From assembly GCF_963678865.1 (NCBI RefSeq), contig NZ_OY787459.1:3941381-4005380 (forward strand): a DNA stretch of 64,000 nucleotides, read 5' to 3'. The stretch comes from Maridesulfovibrio sp. (GTDB lineage Bacteria; Desulfobacterota; Desulfovibrionia; Desulfovibrionales; Desulfovibrionaceae). Positions 33,466 to 42,797 of the stretch are shown piece after piece; within the stretch, counting starts at the first letter, position 1; each line of letters starts with the position of its first letter. A program made the position numbers and the translations under genes. Below the pieces are notes generated by a model. That model saw only the letters and a program-made list of their open reading frames with translations. It was not told the DNA's origin and ran no database searches.

Positions 33466-34008
33466 TTACCGGGGCAGGTCAGGAAACATTTTTTTTACAA
33501 TGGTCGAAGCTTCCTGTGTGGCCATTATTGCTCCGAATTCACTGGTGAATGGTTTCAAGTCGTCAATAAGCCGGGGCAGATCTTCTATACAGGCCCTTGC
33601 CGGAGTGAATGGGGGATTGGACGATTTCCGGGCAGTACTATTGGATGCTGGGCGAGATTCAGGCACTTCGGGCACTGTCGTTGGCTGCGGTGCCGGTGAT
33701 GTCTGATATATGTGGCAGGTAAGTTTCCATGCGACCTGCAGGTCGCGGTATGCATAGCGGTACTCTTTTAACGAAGTATAGGCCTGTCCACGGAGCATGA
33801 AGGCCTGTGCTTTTTCCACTTCAGAGTAGTCCGAATCAATAATGTCGGTAAGTTTGTTTACTGCTGCGTCGTATTCCTGATGACGGGTGTATTCCTGTGC
33901 CTGCTCAATGGGTTTGTAAAAAAAAGAGCATCCGGTTGCAGCCAGCAGTAAAAGACAGCCCAATGGGATGGTCATAATGCGAAATATCTGCACAGATCCT
34001 ATTCTCAT
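33466..34008 (-). CDS. Lipoprotein with tetratricopeptide-like helices
   Basis: This encodes about 180 residues from the ATG at 34008 (an in-frame ATG lies 18 nt upstream). There is a lipobox LLLAATGC. After the lipid anchor, residues 35-100 form one to two TPR-like helical pairs (EYDAAVNKLTDIID, KAQAFMLRGQAYTSLKEYRYAYRDL). A Pro/Ser/Thr-rich linker and a short C-terminal helical segment follow. It is probably anchored in the outer or inner membrane. No function is recognised. It is in line with the PilZ-like gene upstream. Confidence 0.65.
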   Translation of the reverse strand: MRIGSVQIFRIMTIPLGCLLLLAATGCSFFYKPIEQAQEYTRHQEYDAAVNKLTDIIDSDYSEVEKAQAFMLRGQAYTSLKEYRYAYRDLQVAWKLTCHIYQTSPAPQPTTVPEVPESRPASNSTARKSSNPPFTPARACIEDLPRLIDDLKPFTSEFGAIMATQEASTIVKKMFPDLPR

Positions 34009-34043
34009 GATATAATAGTATCGCACAGCCTGATGCCGTATGT

Positions 34044-34712
34044 CTACGGGGTAGAATGCACAGGTTTATCTCCTCTGTTGAGTGTAACAAGAGTTGCAAT
34101 TTGATCTTTCTGGTCTTCTTTAAGATCCAGAAATTTTACGTGAAAACCGCAGGAGCAATGAGCTGAGCTTTGTTCTTTCCGAATTCCGGTAAAAAAAGGT
34201 AACCTGTTTTTGAGGGAGTATATCTTCAAGTAGAGGAAACTATTGCCTCCAAGGTCGGCCTCGGTGTGAAAGGAACAACCATTTGCTGAAATATGGTGGA
34301 TTGTTCCATTGACGCTCTGAGCCATGGCCGGATCGTCCTCCAGACTGATTTCAACCGCGAGACTGACATTGATCGGGCATGTCGCACCCTGGATAGAGCA
34401 TTTTCGGGTCATGCAGGTGCAGATAAATTTTTCATGGTCGTCGAGAAAAACAGGTTGTTTGTGCTTTTCAACAGTGCGTATTGTCGGGACTCCCGATGAA
34501 ATTGTCAGTACCCGGTTTCTGTCGCAACATGGAGTACGCATTACTTTTCGGACATCAAGGATAGTTCCGGAATAATTTTTTTCCAGCAGTGCGTGGCAGA
34601 ATTCAGTCGGGCATGAGCAGAAATCCAGCTTAATATAGTTTGACAAATTCGAATTGGCATATTGCTCAGGATTATCCGTGTAGATAATTACCTGATTGAG
34701 TTGCTGGCTCAT
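34044..34712 (-). CDS. Cysteine-rich protein with C-terminal PilZ-like domain
   Basis: This 222-residue soluble protein has an N-terminal half with a series of Cys (DFCSCPTEFC, TPCC, CTCMTRKC, GATCP), which suggests metal binding. The C-terminal half (about 115-215) has the beta-rich outline of a PilZ domain, with HISANGCSF where D/N-x-S-x-x-G is expected. The first residue is His, and no clear R-x-x-x-R is seen, so c-di-GMP binding is doubtful. It may bind a ligand or redox cofactor. It is on the same strand as the lipoprotein gene downstream. Confidence 0.5.
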   Translation of the reverse strand: MSQQLNQVIIYTDNPEQYANSNLSNYIKLDFCSCPTEFCHALLEKNYSGTILDVRKVMRTPCCDRNRVLTISSGVPTIRTVEKHKQPVFLDDHEKFICTCMTRKCSIQGATCPINVSLAVEISLEDDPAMAQSVNGTIHHISANGCSFHTEADLGGNSFLYLKIYSLKNRLPFFTGIRKEQSSAHCSCGFHVKFLDLKEDQKDQIATLVTLNRGDKPVHSTP

Positions 34713-34872
34713 TTTCTACGCTCCTTATAGCTTGTCCGTAATAAGTAATCACGGGAGAAATCTGTTCACCTGCAGGCCGGAACAGGTGCCGGAGACGGAC
34801 TTTCCCACAGATGATCAAGTGGATAAGTCTGGTCAGATTTCTTCCCGTGAAATATTTTACAATCAATGCCTG

Positions 34873-35175
34873 TTACCCAACAAAATCATAGTGGCAGGGT
34901 GGCACGGCAATGTGCATATCCGCATCGATTTCCGGTACATGAAAGAGAAAGTAAAGGTGCTGTGAAGGCGGGGCGATGAATAAGTTACCGTTCATATGTT
35001 TTTTGATGATTCCTTCTGGAAGGCCGTGCATGGCTGCCAGTTTTTTGATGCCTAAACCGATCAGGATCATTGCTTCCCGTTTGAAGTGGACTTCAAAGAG
35101 GGAGATTCTGAGTGCTTCACGGTGATTGAGCATAACTTCTTCTGAGCATCCGCACATTGAATCGGGAATAAACAT
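34873..35175 (-). CDS. Hypothetical 100-residue protein
   Basis: This is read from the ATG at 35175, which sits behind GGAGG at five nt; the in-frame TTG at 35187 overlaps that site. The protein has two N-terminal Cys (MCGC), a helical middle (EALRISLFEVHFKREAMILIGLGIKKLAAMHGLPEGIIKKH) that could be a helix-turn-helix, and a C-terminal His-rich strand region. No family is recognised. A palindrome with an embedded TTGACA lies about 57 nt upstream. Confidence 0.55.
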   Translation of the reverse strand: MFIPDSMCGCSEEVMLNHREALRISLFEVHFKREAMILIGLGIKKLAAMHGLPEGIIKKHMNGNLFIAPPSQHLYFLFHVPEIDADMHIAVPPCHYDFVG

Positions 35176-35231
35176 TTCGTCCTCCAATTATTCTTTTTGA
35201 AATTGAATTTCAGTATCAATTAAGCTTGGGA

Positions 35232-35251
35232 TAATTGTTTGTCAACAATTA
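35232..35251. promoter_or_regulatory. Dyad with embedded TTGACA upstream of the 100-residue gene
   Basis: TAATTGTT-TGTC-AACAATTA is a perfect 8-bp inverted repeat. Read on the minus strand it contains TTGACA, so it may be an operator overlapping a -35 element. No good -10 follows at 17 nt. Apart from this and the terminator at 35423-35451, I see nothing in the 315-bp gap 35176-35490. Confidence 0.4.
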
Positions 35252-35422
35252 ATAAAAGTTTTTGACCCAAAGTATGTTTTGATGGCTGGTGGCTACGGTC
35301 CCGGGCAGGAGGCTTCATTCTGGAGTGTGTTTGAAAATTTTTATAGGGTTGGCGGCTGTCAGTAAAAGCGAGGATTGATAAATTATCGTGGTTGTTCATC
35401 TGCTTTCTCCTTATAAATTGAA

Positions 35423-35451
35423 AGCCCGGAACCACTCAGTGGTTCCGGGCT
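35423..35451 (-). terminator. Terminator of the SNF2 helicase gene
   Basis: AGCCCGGAACCACT and its exact complement meet around a single base (35423-35436, 35438-35451). On the minus strand the stem is followed by TTTCAATTT, which fits termination of the helicase transcript that ends at 35491. Confidence 0.85.
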
Positions 35452-35490
35452 CATTAAATCACAGGGAGATATTTGGTTGTTACGGTTGCA

Positions 35491-38400
35491 TTAAATTTCG
35501 AACAACATTTCAAGATCGTCACGGGTGAGCGATTTGAGAGCGGATTGGCCTGGAATAATGGCGTCCGCAACGTTCTTCTTCATTTCCTGCAGGCCGAGGA
35601 TTTTTTCCTCGACAGTGTTCTGGCAGATCATCTTGTAGGCAAATACCTGACGTTTCTGACCGATACGGTGGGTACGGTCAGTGGCCTGATTTTCCACTGC
35701 CGGGTTCCACCACGGATCGTAGTGGATAACGTAGTCTGCAGAAGTCAGGTTCAGGCCGGTCCCCCCGGCTTTCAGGGAGATCAGGAAGATGGGGATATCC
35801 GGGCTATCGTTAAAGCGGTCCACCTGGTCGAAACGGTCCTTGCTGGAGCCGTCGAGATAGGCAAAGGGGATGTCCTTAATGGTCAGCCATGAGCGGATCA
35901 CGTGCAGCATCTGTACGAACTGTGAGAAGACCAGAACTTTGTGTCCGCCTTCGACAATATCAAAGATAAGGTCCTTGAAAGCGTCGAATTTACCTGAAGG
36001 CAGGTTGGTGGACAGTCCGGGCATATCCAGTTTCAGTAAGCGCGGATGGCAGCAGATCTGGCGCAGCTTGAGCAGAGCGTCGAGAATGGACATCTGGCTC
36101 TTGGCCATGCCTTTTTCGTCCACATCCTTGAGAACCTGATCTTTGAGGCGTTTGGCAAGGGCATTGTAAAGCTCGCGCTGTTCTTCAATGAGTTCGCAGT
36201 AATGCACAGTCTCAATCTTGGGCGGCAGATCTTTGGCCACTTCGGACTTGGTACGGCGCAGGATGAACGGTTTCACCCTTGTGCGCAGGTAATTGAGAGT
36301 CTCTTCGTCACCATCCTTGATGGGTTTGACAATTCCCCTCTGGAACGCATGCTGTGAACTGAGGAAGCCGGGCATGAGGAACTCGAAAAGGGACCAGAGC
36401 TCAAAGAGGTTGTTTTCAATGGGCGTACCGGAAAGGCAGAGGCGCATATCGCTCTTGAGTTTGCGCACCGACTTGGCGGTGATGGTGTTCGGGTTCTTGA
36501 TGTTCTGTGCTTCGTCAAGAATCACGGAAGTATATTCGTGCTTGAGCAACTCTTCAAGATCCCTGCGCAGCAATGCGTATGTAGTTATTACGATTGTGGA
36601 ATCAGGAATTTTCTTGAACAGGTCCTCGCGCCTTGATCCGTAAATAGTCAACAGGGGCAGGTGCGGGCAGAATTTCTGCGCTTCACGTTCCCAGTTGGGC
36701 ATGACCGAGGTCGGTACGATGATCAGGTTAGGTCCGGTTATGCCCCTCTCGTGCAGGGACAGAATGAAAGACAGGGTCTGGATGGTTTTACCGAGACCCA
36801 TTTCATCAGCAAGAATACCACCGAATTTGTAGTCGCGCAGGAAGTTCAGGTAGCTCAAGCCCTGAACCTGATATGGACGCAGGGTTGCATTCAGTGCCTT
36901 GGGCTGGTTGATCATCTTGATTTCATCAAAATTATGAATCTTCTCGCGCAGTTTAACGAAATGTTCGTCGGTCTTGGCATCGGGAAGGTCTTCAATGATC
37001 TTGTCCAGCACGGGAGTTTCGTATTGCTCGAACTGCTGCCTTGGAGGCTGTTCGGGGTCGTACCCTAGGGCCTTGAGTTTGTGGCTGAGTTTTTTGAGCC
37101 ACGATTCCGGCAGGCTGGTGTATGAACCGTCCTTGAGCTGTACGTAACGTTTGCCCTGACTCCATGCTTCCCAGATTTTATCGATGGGTACACGCTGGTC
37201 ATCATATTCGACAGTGATATCGAGGTTGAACCACTTGTTTTCTTCATCGGTTTCGACTTCGGCAACAATCTGCGGAGAAGTGAGCCTTACCTTGTAACGG
37301 GTCAGGTTCTTTTCACCGTAGATGCGGTATGCTTCAACCAACTGCGGATAATGGTCCAGCAGGAAGGTTATGGCAGCTTCCTGCTCCATGAACCAGATGG
37401 AGTTGTTACGCGGCTGGAAACCCATGTCGCGCAGCTCTGCGAAAAGCTGGGCCTCCTCGTCCTGAGCACGTCGTACAAGGTAGGATTTATCACCGTCCTT
37501 GTAGCTCCCGGTCTGCAGGTCGGGGTTGGGCTCGCCCATGGAAATTTCCCCATGCTCGGTCTCGTAAATATTGTCGACCCTGATGGTCAGCAGTGAGCCT
37601 TCCTCATTGAGGTAGAGCTTGGGATTGAACGTAGCCGGAACAAAGAACGGCTGCATCTTCTCAAGGAATTCCTCATGGTCATGCAGGTCGGAAACCGGAA
37701 TCTGGGTCCAGACACGGTCTAGGAATTCCGGGATATCCGCAGGGGGGATAACCGGATTCTGTATGCGCATTTCCTGCACAAGCTTGGGCGCAAGGGTGGT
37801 CTGGACCGGGTAGAAACCCTGTTTCCAGTATACCCAGAGCGGCAGTCTGCCGTAGAAAAACACCTCATCATCATCCATGATGGAGAATGGCGGTTTTCCT
37901 TCATCGGAAAGCAGGATGTCGAAGGAGAGCCCTTCCTCGGAAAGTTCCGGGGAGAGTTTCAACTGCATAGTCCTGCTTTCAATACGAATGGGAATATCCG
38001 TGTCGCGCAGGAACATGTAATATTCATCTTTGATGGCAGTGAAAAACCATGCATGCAGGCCGGAGGGAATTTCCACCCGGTGTCCCCGGTAATCAAGGTA
38101 ATGGCCTATTTGCTCGGCTACATGTGGCAGGCTGGGTGAAGTTTCACTCCATTCCGGCTTTTCGATTACATTCTGCAGTTCTATTTCATTCTGCACTTGC
38201 GAAAGTCCGGATTTGTTCTGCCGGGCTCTGAAAAAGGCTACCTGCAATCTTTCCGGTTCCGGGTACATGCGGTAAATTATATAATGTTTGCCTGCTTCCG
38301 GTTCCAGTTCAGTGGCAAAGAAAGAACGGAAATTCTGGCGCCAGTCGGCCTGTTTCTGGCTTTCGGCTTTTTCTTCTTCCGAATCAAGAGAAAGAAGCAG

Positions 38401-38700
38401 TTTCAGTGCGGCTGCACCCACGTGTTTGCATACACCGGAAAATGATTCCGGGCAGTTGCAGTAATAGTTAATGCTTTCCTCAGCCAGGTTAAGACCCAGT
38501 TCCGAGGAATAAATTTGAAAATCATCGCCTTGAATGGAGGCATCAACATCCCAGTATCTTTCGCGTTTTTTCAGATCAAGCTTCTGGACCCCGTCAGAGT
38601 TTACGATCATACGCGAACCTTCCAGAATGTATTCCGGGACGGTTCCTGAGATAAATGATTTAAGAATTGATTTTACTACAGCTTCTTCGTTTTGAGACAT
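35491..38700 (-). CDS. SNF2/RapA-family helicase with SWIM zinc finger
   Basis: This 1069-residue protein has a SWIM zinc finger (about 75-105, CNCPESFSGVCKH) near the N-terminus, a middle region of unknown function, and an SNF2 ATPase (about 600-1065). The latter has Walker A DEMGLGKT, the DEAQ box (VILDEAQNIKN), LSGTPIENNLFELWSLFEFL, and C-terminal helicase motifs (VFSQFVQML, GGTGLNLTSADYVIHYDPWWNPAVENQATDRTHR). Bacterial SNF2-SWIM proteins remodel protein-DNA or RNA polymerase complexes and are mostly uncharacterised. It is a single gene with its own terminator. Confidence 0.9.
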   Translation of the reverse strand: MSQNEEAVVKSILKSFISGTVPEYILEGSRMIVNSDGVQKLDLKKRERYWDVDASIQGDDFQIYSSELGLNLAEESINYYCNCPESFSGVCKHVGAAALKLLLSLDSEEEKAESQKQADWRQNFRSFFATELEPEAGKHYIIYRMYPEPERLQVAFFRARQNKSGLSQVQNEIELQNVIEKPEWSETSPSLPHVAEQIGHYLDYRGHRVEIPSGLHAWFFTAIKDEYYMFLRDTDIPIRIESRTMQLKLSPELSEEGLSFDILLSDEGKPPFSIMDDDEVFFYGRLPLWVYWKQGFYPVQTTLAPKLVQEMRIQNPVIPPADIPEFLDRVWTQIPVSDLHDHEEFLEKMQPFFVPATFNPKLYLNEEGSLLTIRVDNIYETEHGEISMGEPNPDLQTGSYKDGDKSYLVRRAQDEEAQLFAELRDMGFQPRNNSIWFMEQEAAITFLLDHYPQLVEAYRIYGEKNLTRYKVRLTSPQIVAEVETDEENKWFNLDITVEYDDQRVPIDKIWEAWSQGKRYVQLKDGSYTSLPESWLKKLSHKLKALGYDPEQPPRQQFEQYETPVLDKIIEDLPDAKTDEHFVKLREKIHNFDEIKMINQPKALNATLRPYQVQGLSYLNFLRDYKFGGILADEMGLGKTIQTLSFILSLHERGITGPNLIIVPTSVMPNWEREAQKFCPHLPLLTIYGSRREDLFKKIPDSTIVITTYALLRRDLEELLKHEYTSVILDEAQNIKNPNTITAKSVRKLKSDMRLCLSGTPIENNLFELWSLFEFLMPGFLSSQHAFQRGIVKPIKDGDEETLNYLRTRVKPFILRRTKSEVAKDLPPKIETVHYCELIEEQRELYNALAKRLKDQVLKDVDEKGMAKSQMSILDALLKLRQICCHPRLLKLDMPGLSTNLPSGKFDAFKDLIFDIVEGGHKVLVFSQFVQMLHVIRSWLTIKDIPFAYLDGSSKDRFDQVDRFNDSPDIPIFLISLKAGGTGLNLTSADYVIHYDPWWNPAVENQATDRTHRIGQKRQVFAYKMICQNTVEEKILGLQEMKKNVADAIIPGQSALKSLTRDDLEMLFEI

Positions 38701-38941
38701 GATAACGTTTTCCCCAAACTGTAACTTGCCTTAGTTGTTATGTTTTATTTAGAGGCAGATGTTTTATTTTTAAAATTATCTAGCGTCAGGCCTTTTATGC
38801 TGAATCCGTAAAGTAAAAAGCGGTCAGGGTCAATCTGTAACGCTCAGTAGCTTGGCTTTTACTCCACAATAGTCCATACTGTTTATATTATCAATGTAGT
38901 TGGCTTAATGGAAGATTTTTATTCAAAAAAATAAGGATAAC

Positions 38942-40618
38942 ATGAACAGATTTATTTTAGCCGCAGTGATGATTACTTGTCTGGCTTTCCTTTCTGCCTG
39001 CGATCAGGGAGGCGGACAGCATACCGGTGAAAAGGCTGAACCGGAAACGTCTTCTGCCTCGGTTGCTGAAAATATTGTCGATTCCAAGCCTGTATACGGC
39101 GGCAGGTATACTGAACCCACACTGGCAGAACCCATGTGTTTGATTTCCGCTCTTTCTTCTGATTCTGCAAGCCATGAGGTCGCCAGCAAGATATTTGTTT
39201 CAGCGCTTAAATACAACAAAGATATCGAACTTGTTCCCTATGCTGCCGAATCTTTCGAAGTGCTGGAAGGAGGGAAACTGCTTAAGTTCAAGCTCCGGGA
39301 AGACATCCGCTGGACAGATGGAGAGCCTCTTACTGCCGAAGATGTCGAGTTTACATATAATATGATGATTGACCCTAAGACTCCCACCGCTTATGCCGGG
39401 GATTTTAAAAATATCAAAGAGTTCAAGCGGACCGGGAAGTACACGTTTGAAGTGCGTTATGATAAAATTTTTGCCCGTTCCCTTATTACCTGGGCTTCAG
39501 ATATTCTGCCGAAACATATTCTGGAAGGTGAAGACCTGAATACCACCAAATACAGGCGTAATCCTGTGGGAGCCGGACCTTACAAGCTTAAGGAGTGGAT
39601 TCCCGGCCGAAGATTGATACTTGAGGCTAACGAGGATTATTTTGAGGGTCGTCCGTACATTGATGAACTTGTATACCGGGTCATACCTGATATTTCCACG
39701 CAGTTTCTTGAGCTGAAAAGCGGCAGCCTCGACAGCATGGGGCTGACTCCGCAGCAATATCTTTTCCAGACCAAGGGAGGGAATTGGGACCGTAATTTTC
39801 AGAAATTCAAGTACCTGTCCTTTTCTTATTCCTATCTCGGATTTAATATGGAAAGCCCCTTTTTTAAAGACCTGCGGGTGCGCAGGGCCATTAACTATGC
39901 AATTGATAAGGAAGAAATTGTAAAAGGTGTGCTTTTCGGTCTTGGGTATCCGGCCATGGGGCCTTATAAACCCGGGACATGGGTATATAATGATAAGCTC
40001 AAGCCTTATGGCTATCATCCGGAAAAAGCAAAAGCTCTGCTCAAAGAGGCCGGCTGGGTCGATACAGACGGTGACGGGATTCTTGACCGTGACGGTAAGC
40101 CTTTTTCTTTTTCCGTTATTATTAATCAGGGAAATTCCTTGCGTATTAAGTCCGCAACAATTATTCAAAACCGTCTGAGGGATGTCGGAATCGAAGTGAA
40201 AATCAGGACTGTTGAGTGGGCGGCTTTTTTAAAAGAATTTATTGACACCGGCCGTTTTGATGCCACTATCTTAGGGTGGAACATCCTGCAGGATCCCGAT
40301 ATTTATTCTGTCTGGCATTCATCCAAGGCTGTTCCCGGCGGACTGAATTTTATCAAATATAAAAACGATGAGCTTGACGAGTTGCTCGATAAAGGCCGTT
40401 CCACTCTGGATCAGTCCGAACGCAAGGTCATTTATGACCGGGTTCAGGAGATCATGCATGAAGAACAACCTTATTGCTTTCTTTACGTTCCAATGGCTTT
40501 GCCAATATACAGTAGTAGAATTCAAGGTCTGAAAGTGGAGCCAGCTGGTCTGGGCTATAATGCAGACTGGTGGTGGATTCCCACTCAATTACAGAAGAAA
40601 CCGAGTTTACAGCAGTAA
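38942..40618 (+). CDS. Oligopeptide/nickel-type ABC binding lipoprotein (SBP family 5)
   Basis: This 558-residue protein has a lipobox FLSAC (Cys20), a short Ser/Glu-rich spacer and a family 5 periplasmic binding domain (GGRYTEPTLAEP..., IRWTDGEPLTAEDVEFTYNMM, NPVGAGPYKLKEW, RRAINYAIDKEEIVKGVLFGLG, GRFDATILGWN). It is expected on the outer face of the inner membrane, capturing peptides or related solutes. No permease or ATPase genes are next to it. The next gene begins three bases after its stop, so the binding protein and the (p)ppGpp enzyme are probably on one transcript. Confidence 0.88.
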   Translation: MNRFILAAVMITCLAFLSACDQGGGQHTGEKAEPETSSASVAENIVDSKPVYGGRYTEPTLAEPMCLISALSSDSASHEVASKIFVSALKYNKDIELVPYAAESFEVLEGGKLLKFKLREDIRWTDGEPLTAEDVEFTYNMMIDPKTPTAYAGDFKNIKEFKRTGKYTFEVRYDKIFARSLITWASDILPKHILEGEDLNTTKYRRNPVGAGPYKLKEWIPGRRLILEANEDYFEGRPYIDELVYRVIPDISTQFLELKSGSLDSMGLTPQQYLFQTKGGNWDRNFQKFKYLSFSYSYLGFNMESPFFKDLRVRRAINYAIDKEEIVKGVLFGLGYPAMGPYKPGTWVYNDKLKPYGYHPEKAKALLKEAGWVDTDGDGILDRDGKPFSFSVIINQGNSLRIKSATIIQNRLRDVGIEVKIRTVEWAAFLKEFIDTGRFDATILGWNILQDPDIYSVWHSSKAVPGGLNFIKYKNDELDELLDKGRSTLDQSERKVIYDRVQEIMHEEQPYCFLYVPMALPIYSSRIQGLKVEPAGLGYNADWWWIPTQLQKKPSLQQ

Positions 40619-40620
40619 TT

Positions 40621-42789
40621 ATGATACGCATTAATGAAATCACTGACATTGTCAGTTCCTATATCGACGATCCCGATCTGGATTTGATCCAGAGGGCTTA
40701 CGTCTTTTCCGCACGGGCTCATGAAGGACAGGTGCGTCTTTCAGGTGAACCTTATCTTGCCCACCCGCTGCATGTGGCTAAAATTCTTGCTGATATGCGT
40801 CTTGATGAACCCACCGTTGCCGCCGGGCTTTTGCACGATACGGTTGAGGATACCGACACAACCATTGATGAGATCGCAGATCTTTTCGGTGAAGAGGTGG
40901 CGGATATTGTTGACGGTGTGACCAAGATCAGCATGATGGATTTTGAGTCCAAGGCCATCGCCAAGGCCGAGAACATCCGTAAGATGATTCTGGCCATGGC
41001 TGAAGATATCCGCGTACTCATGGTTAAGCTTGCCGACCGCCTGCACAACATGCGTACCCTTGATTTTCAGAAGAGCTACAAGCAGTTGCTTATAGCTCAG
41101 GAAACCATGGATATCTATTCTCCCCTTGCCAACAGGCTCGGCCTGTACATGGTCAAGCGTGACCTTGAAGACCTCTGTCTCTACTACCTTAAGCCGGACG
41201 TTTATCAGGATATCACCGACGGTCTGGAGCGCCAGCATACCATAGGCAAGGAATACGTTGACAACGTTATCGGGCTGCTGAACGGAATTCTGGACAGCAA
41301 TCAGATAAAGGGCACCATTTACGGACGAACCAAGCATATTTTCAGCATCCATAATAAAATGCAGCGTCAGAACCTGAGCCTTGATCAGGTCCATGATATC
41401 ATTGCATTCAGGGTCATCGTGGAATCCGTGAAGGATTGTTATTCTGTGCTTGGTCTGGTCCATTCCATGTGGAAGCCTGTTTCCGGCAAGTTCAAGGATT
41501 ATATTTCCATTCCCAAGGCCAATATGTACCAGTCCCTGCACACCACCGTTATCGGGCCGGAGGGTGAGCGCATCGAGATCCAGATTAGGACCGAAGAGAT
41601 GCAGCAGGTTGCGGAGTACGGTGTTGCCGCCCATTGGCAGTATAAGGAATCCGGTAGAAGTGATTCCAAGCAGAACCGTGATGCCGAGCGTTTTTCATGG
41701 CTGCGTCAGATTATGGATTGGCAGCGTGAGCTTGAGGACCCCCGTGAGTTTATGGCTTCGCTCCGGTTCGATCTCTTTAACGATGAGGTTTATATTTTCA
41801 CCCCTGCCGGGGAGATTAAGGAGCTTCCGGATGGAGCTTCTCCCGTGGATTTTGCCTATTCCATTCATACCGAAGTCGGTAACCATTGTACCGGGGCCAA
41901 AGTCAACGGGCGTATGGTTCCGCTTAACTCCGTGCTTAAAAACGGTGATACCGTTGAGGTTTTTACCGACAAGAAACGCAAGCCCAGCCGGGATTGGCTC
42001 AAGTTTGTAAAAACAGCCAAGGCCCGGACCCGCATCAAGCATTACATCCGGACAGAAGAAAGGACCCGTTCCATCATCCTTGCCAAGGAGTTGCTTGAGA
42101 AGGAAGGCCGGCGCATGAATATCAATGTACCCAAGGCCATGAAAGACGGCTATTTTGTCATGCTGGCGGATGAGTTCAATTTCAGCAGTGTAGACGATCT
42201 GCTTTCCAATATCGGCTATTCGCGTATTACTCCGCGCAAGGTTTTGGGCCGTCTATACGCGGTTATCAATGAAATAGAGGGTACCGGCGAAGAGCTTCCC
42301 AAACAGGAACCGCATCATACAGTCGAAGGGGATAAGGGCAAAAACGCTGCCAATTCCATTGATATTGAAGGCGTGGATAATGTCCTGATCCGTTTTGCCG
42401 GATGCTGCACTCCGCTTCCGGGTGAGCCGATCATCGGCTACATCAGCCGTGGGCGCGGGGTGATCATTCATTCAGCAACCTGCCCCAATATCAAGAATCT
42501 TGAGGAAGAAAGATTACTCAATGTTTCATGGACCGGAGGGCAGGAAGAATCCCATCATCCGGCACAGATTCGTATCCGGTGCAGGAACCGCAAGGGCCTG
42601 TTGGCAAAAATATGTACCGTGCTTACTGAAATGGACGTGAACATTGATTCCGGTGAATTCAAATCCGACCTCGACGGCAGTTCCGTGCTTGAATTCACAG
42701 TGGAAGTCATCGATCTCGGTCACCTCCACCGTTCCCTGAATAAGCTCAAGACCATTGAACATGTGCTGGAAGCTACTAGGTTGAGTTAG
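40621..42789 (+). CDS. rsh: Bifunctional (p)ppGpp synthetase/hydrolase (RelA/SpoT)
   Basis: This encodes 722 residues from the ATG at 40621; an in-frame start 51 nt upstream lies inside the previous gene. The order is: HD hydrolase domain (HPLHVA, LLHDTVEDT, KLADRLHNMRTL), synthetase domain (KFKDYISIPKANMYQSLHTTV, IEIQIRTEEMQ), TGS domain (about 390-450), conserved Cys region (FAGCCTPLPG) and ACT domain (about 645-720). All His-Asp metal residues of the hydrolase are present, so both activities are likely. It is the main stringent-response enzyme. An AT-rich nuclease cassette begins eight bases after its stop. Confidence 0.95.
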   Translation: MIRINEITDIVSSYIDDPDLDLIQRAYVFSARAHEGQVRLSGEPYLAHPLHVAKILADMRLDEPTVAAGLLHDTVEDTDTTIDEIADLFGEEVADIVDGVTKISMMDFESKAIAKAENIRKMILAMAEDIRVLMVKLADRLHNMRTLDFQKSYKQLLIAQETMDIYSPLANRLGLYMVKRDLEDLCLYYLKPDVYQDITDGLERQHTIGKEYVDNVIGLLNGILDSNQIKGTIYGRTKHIFSIHNKMQRQNLSLDQVHDIIAFRVIVESVKDCYSVLGLVHSMWKPVSGKFKDYISIPKANMYQSLHTTVIGPEGERIEIQIRTEEMQQVAEYGVAAHWQYKESGRSDSKQNRDAERFSWLRQIMDWQRELEDPREFMASLRFDLFNDEVYIFTPAGEIKELPDGASPVDFAYSIHTEVGNHCTGAKVNGRMVPLNSVLKNGDTVEVFTDKKRKPSRDWLKFVKTAKARTRIKHYIRTEERTRSIILAKELLEKEGRRMNINVPKAMKDGYFVMLADEFNFSSVDDLLSNIGYSRITPRKVLGRLYAVINEIEGTGEELPKQEPHHTVEGDKGKNAANSIDIEGVDNVLIRFAGCCTPLPGEPIIGYISRGRGVIIHSATCPNIKNLEEERLLNVSWTGGQEESHHPAQIRIRCRNRKGLLAKICTVLTEMDVNIDSGEFKSDLDGSSVLEFTVEVIDLGHLHRSLNKLKTIEHVLEATRLS

Positions 42790-42797
42790 GTGGCGTA

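Noticed and set aside
35220..35435. A 71-residue minus-strand frame
   Set aside because: It runs through the helicase terminator and a promoter-like dyad, with no ribosome binding site or recognisable composition.
40741..41634. A 297-residue open frame antisense to rsh
   Set aside because: The sense strand encodes the HD and synthetase domains; the antisense frame is a shadow.
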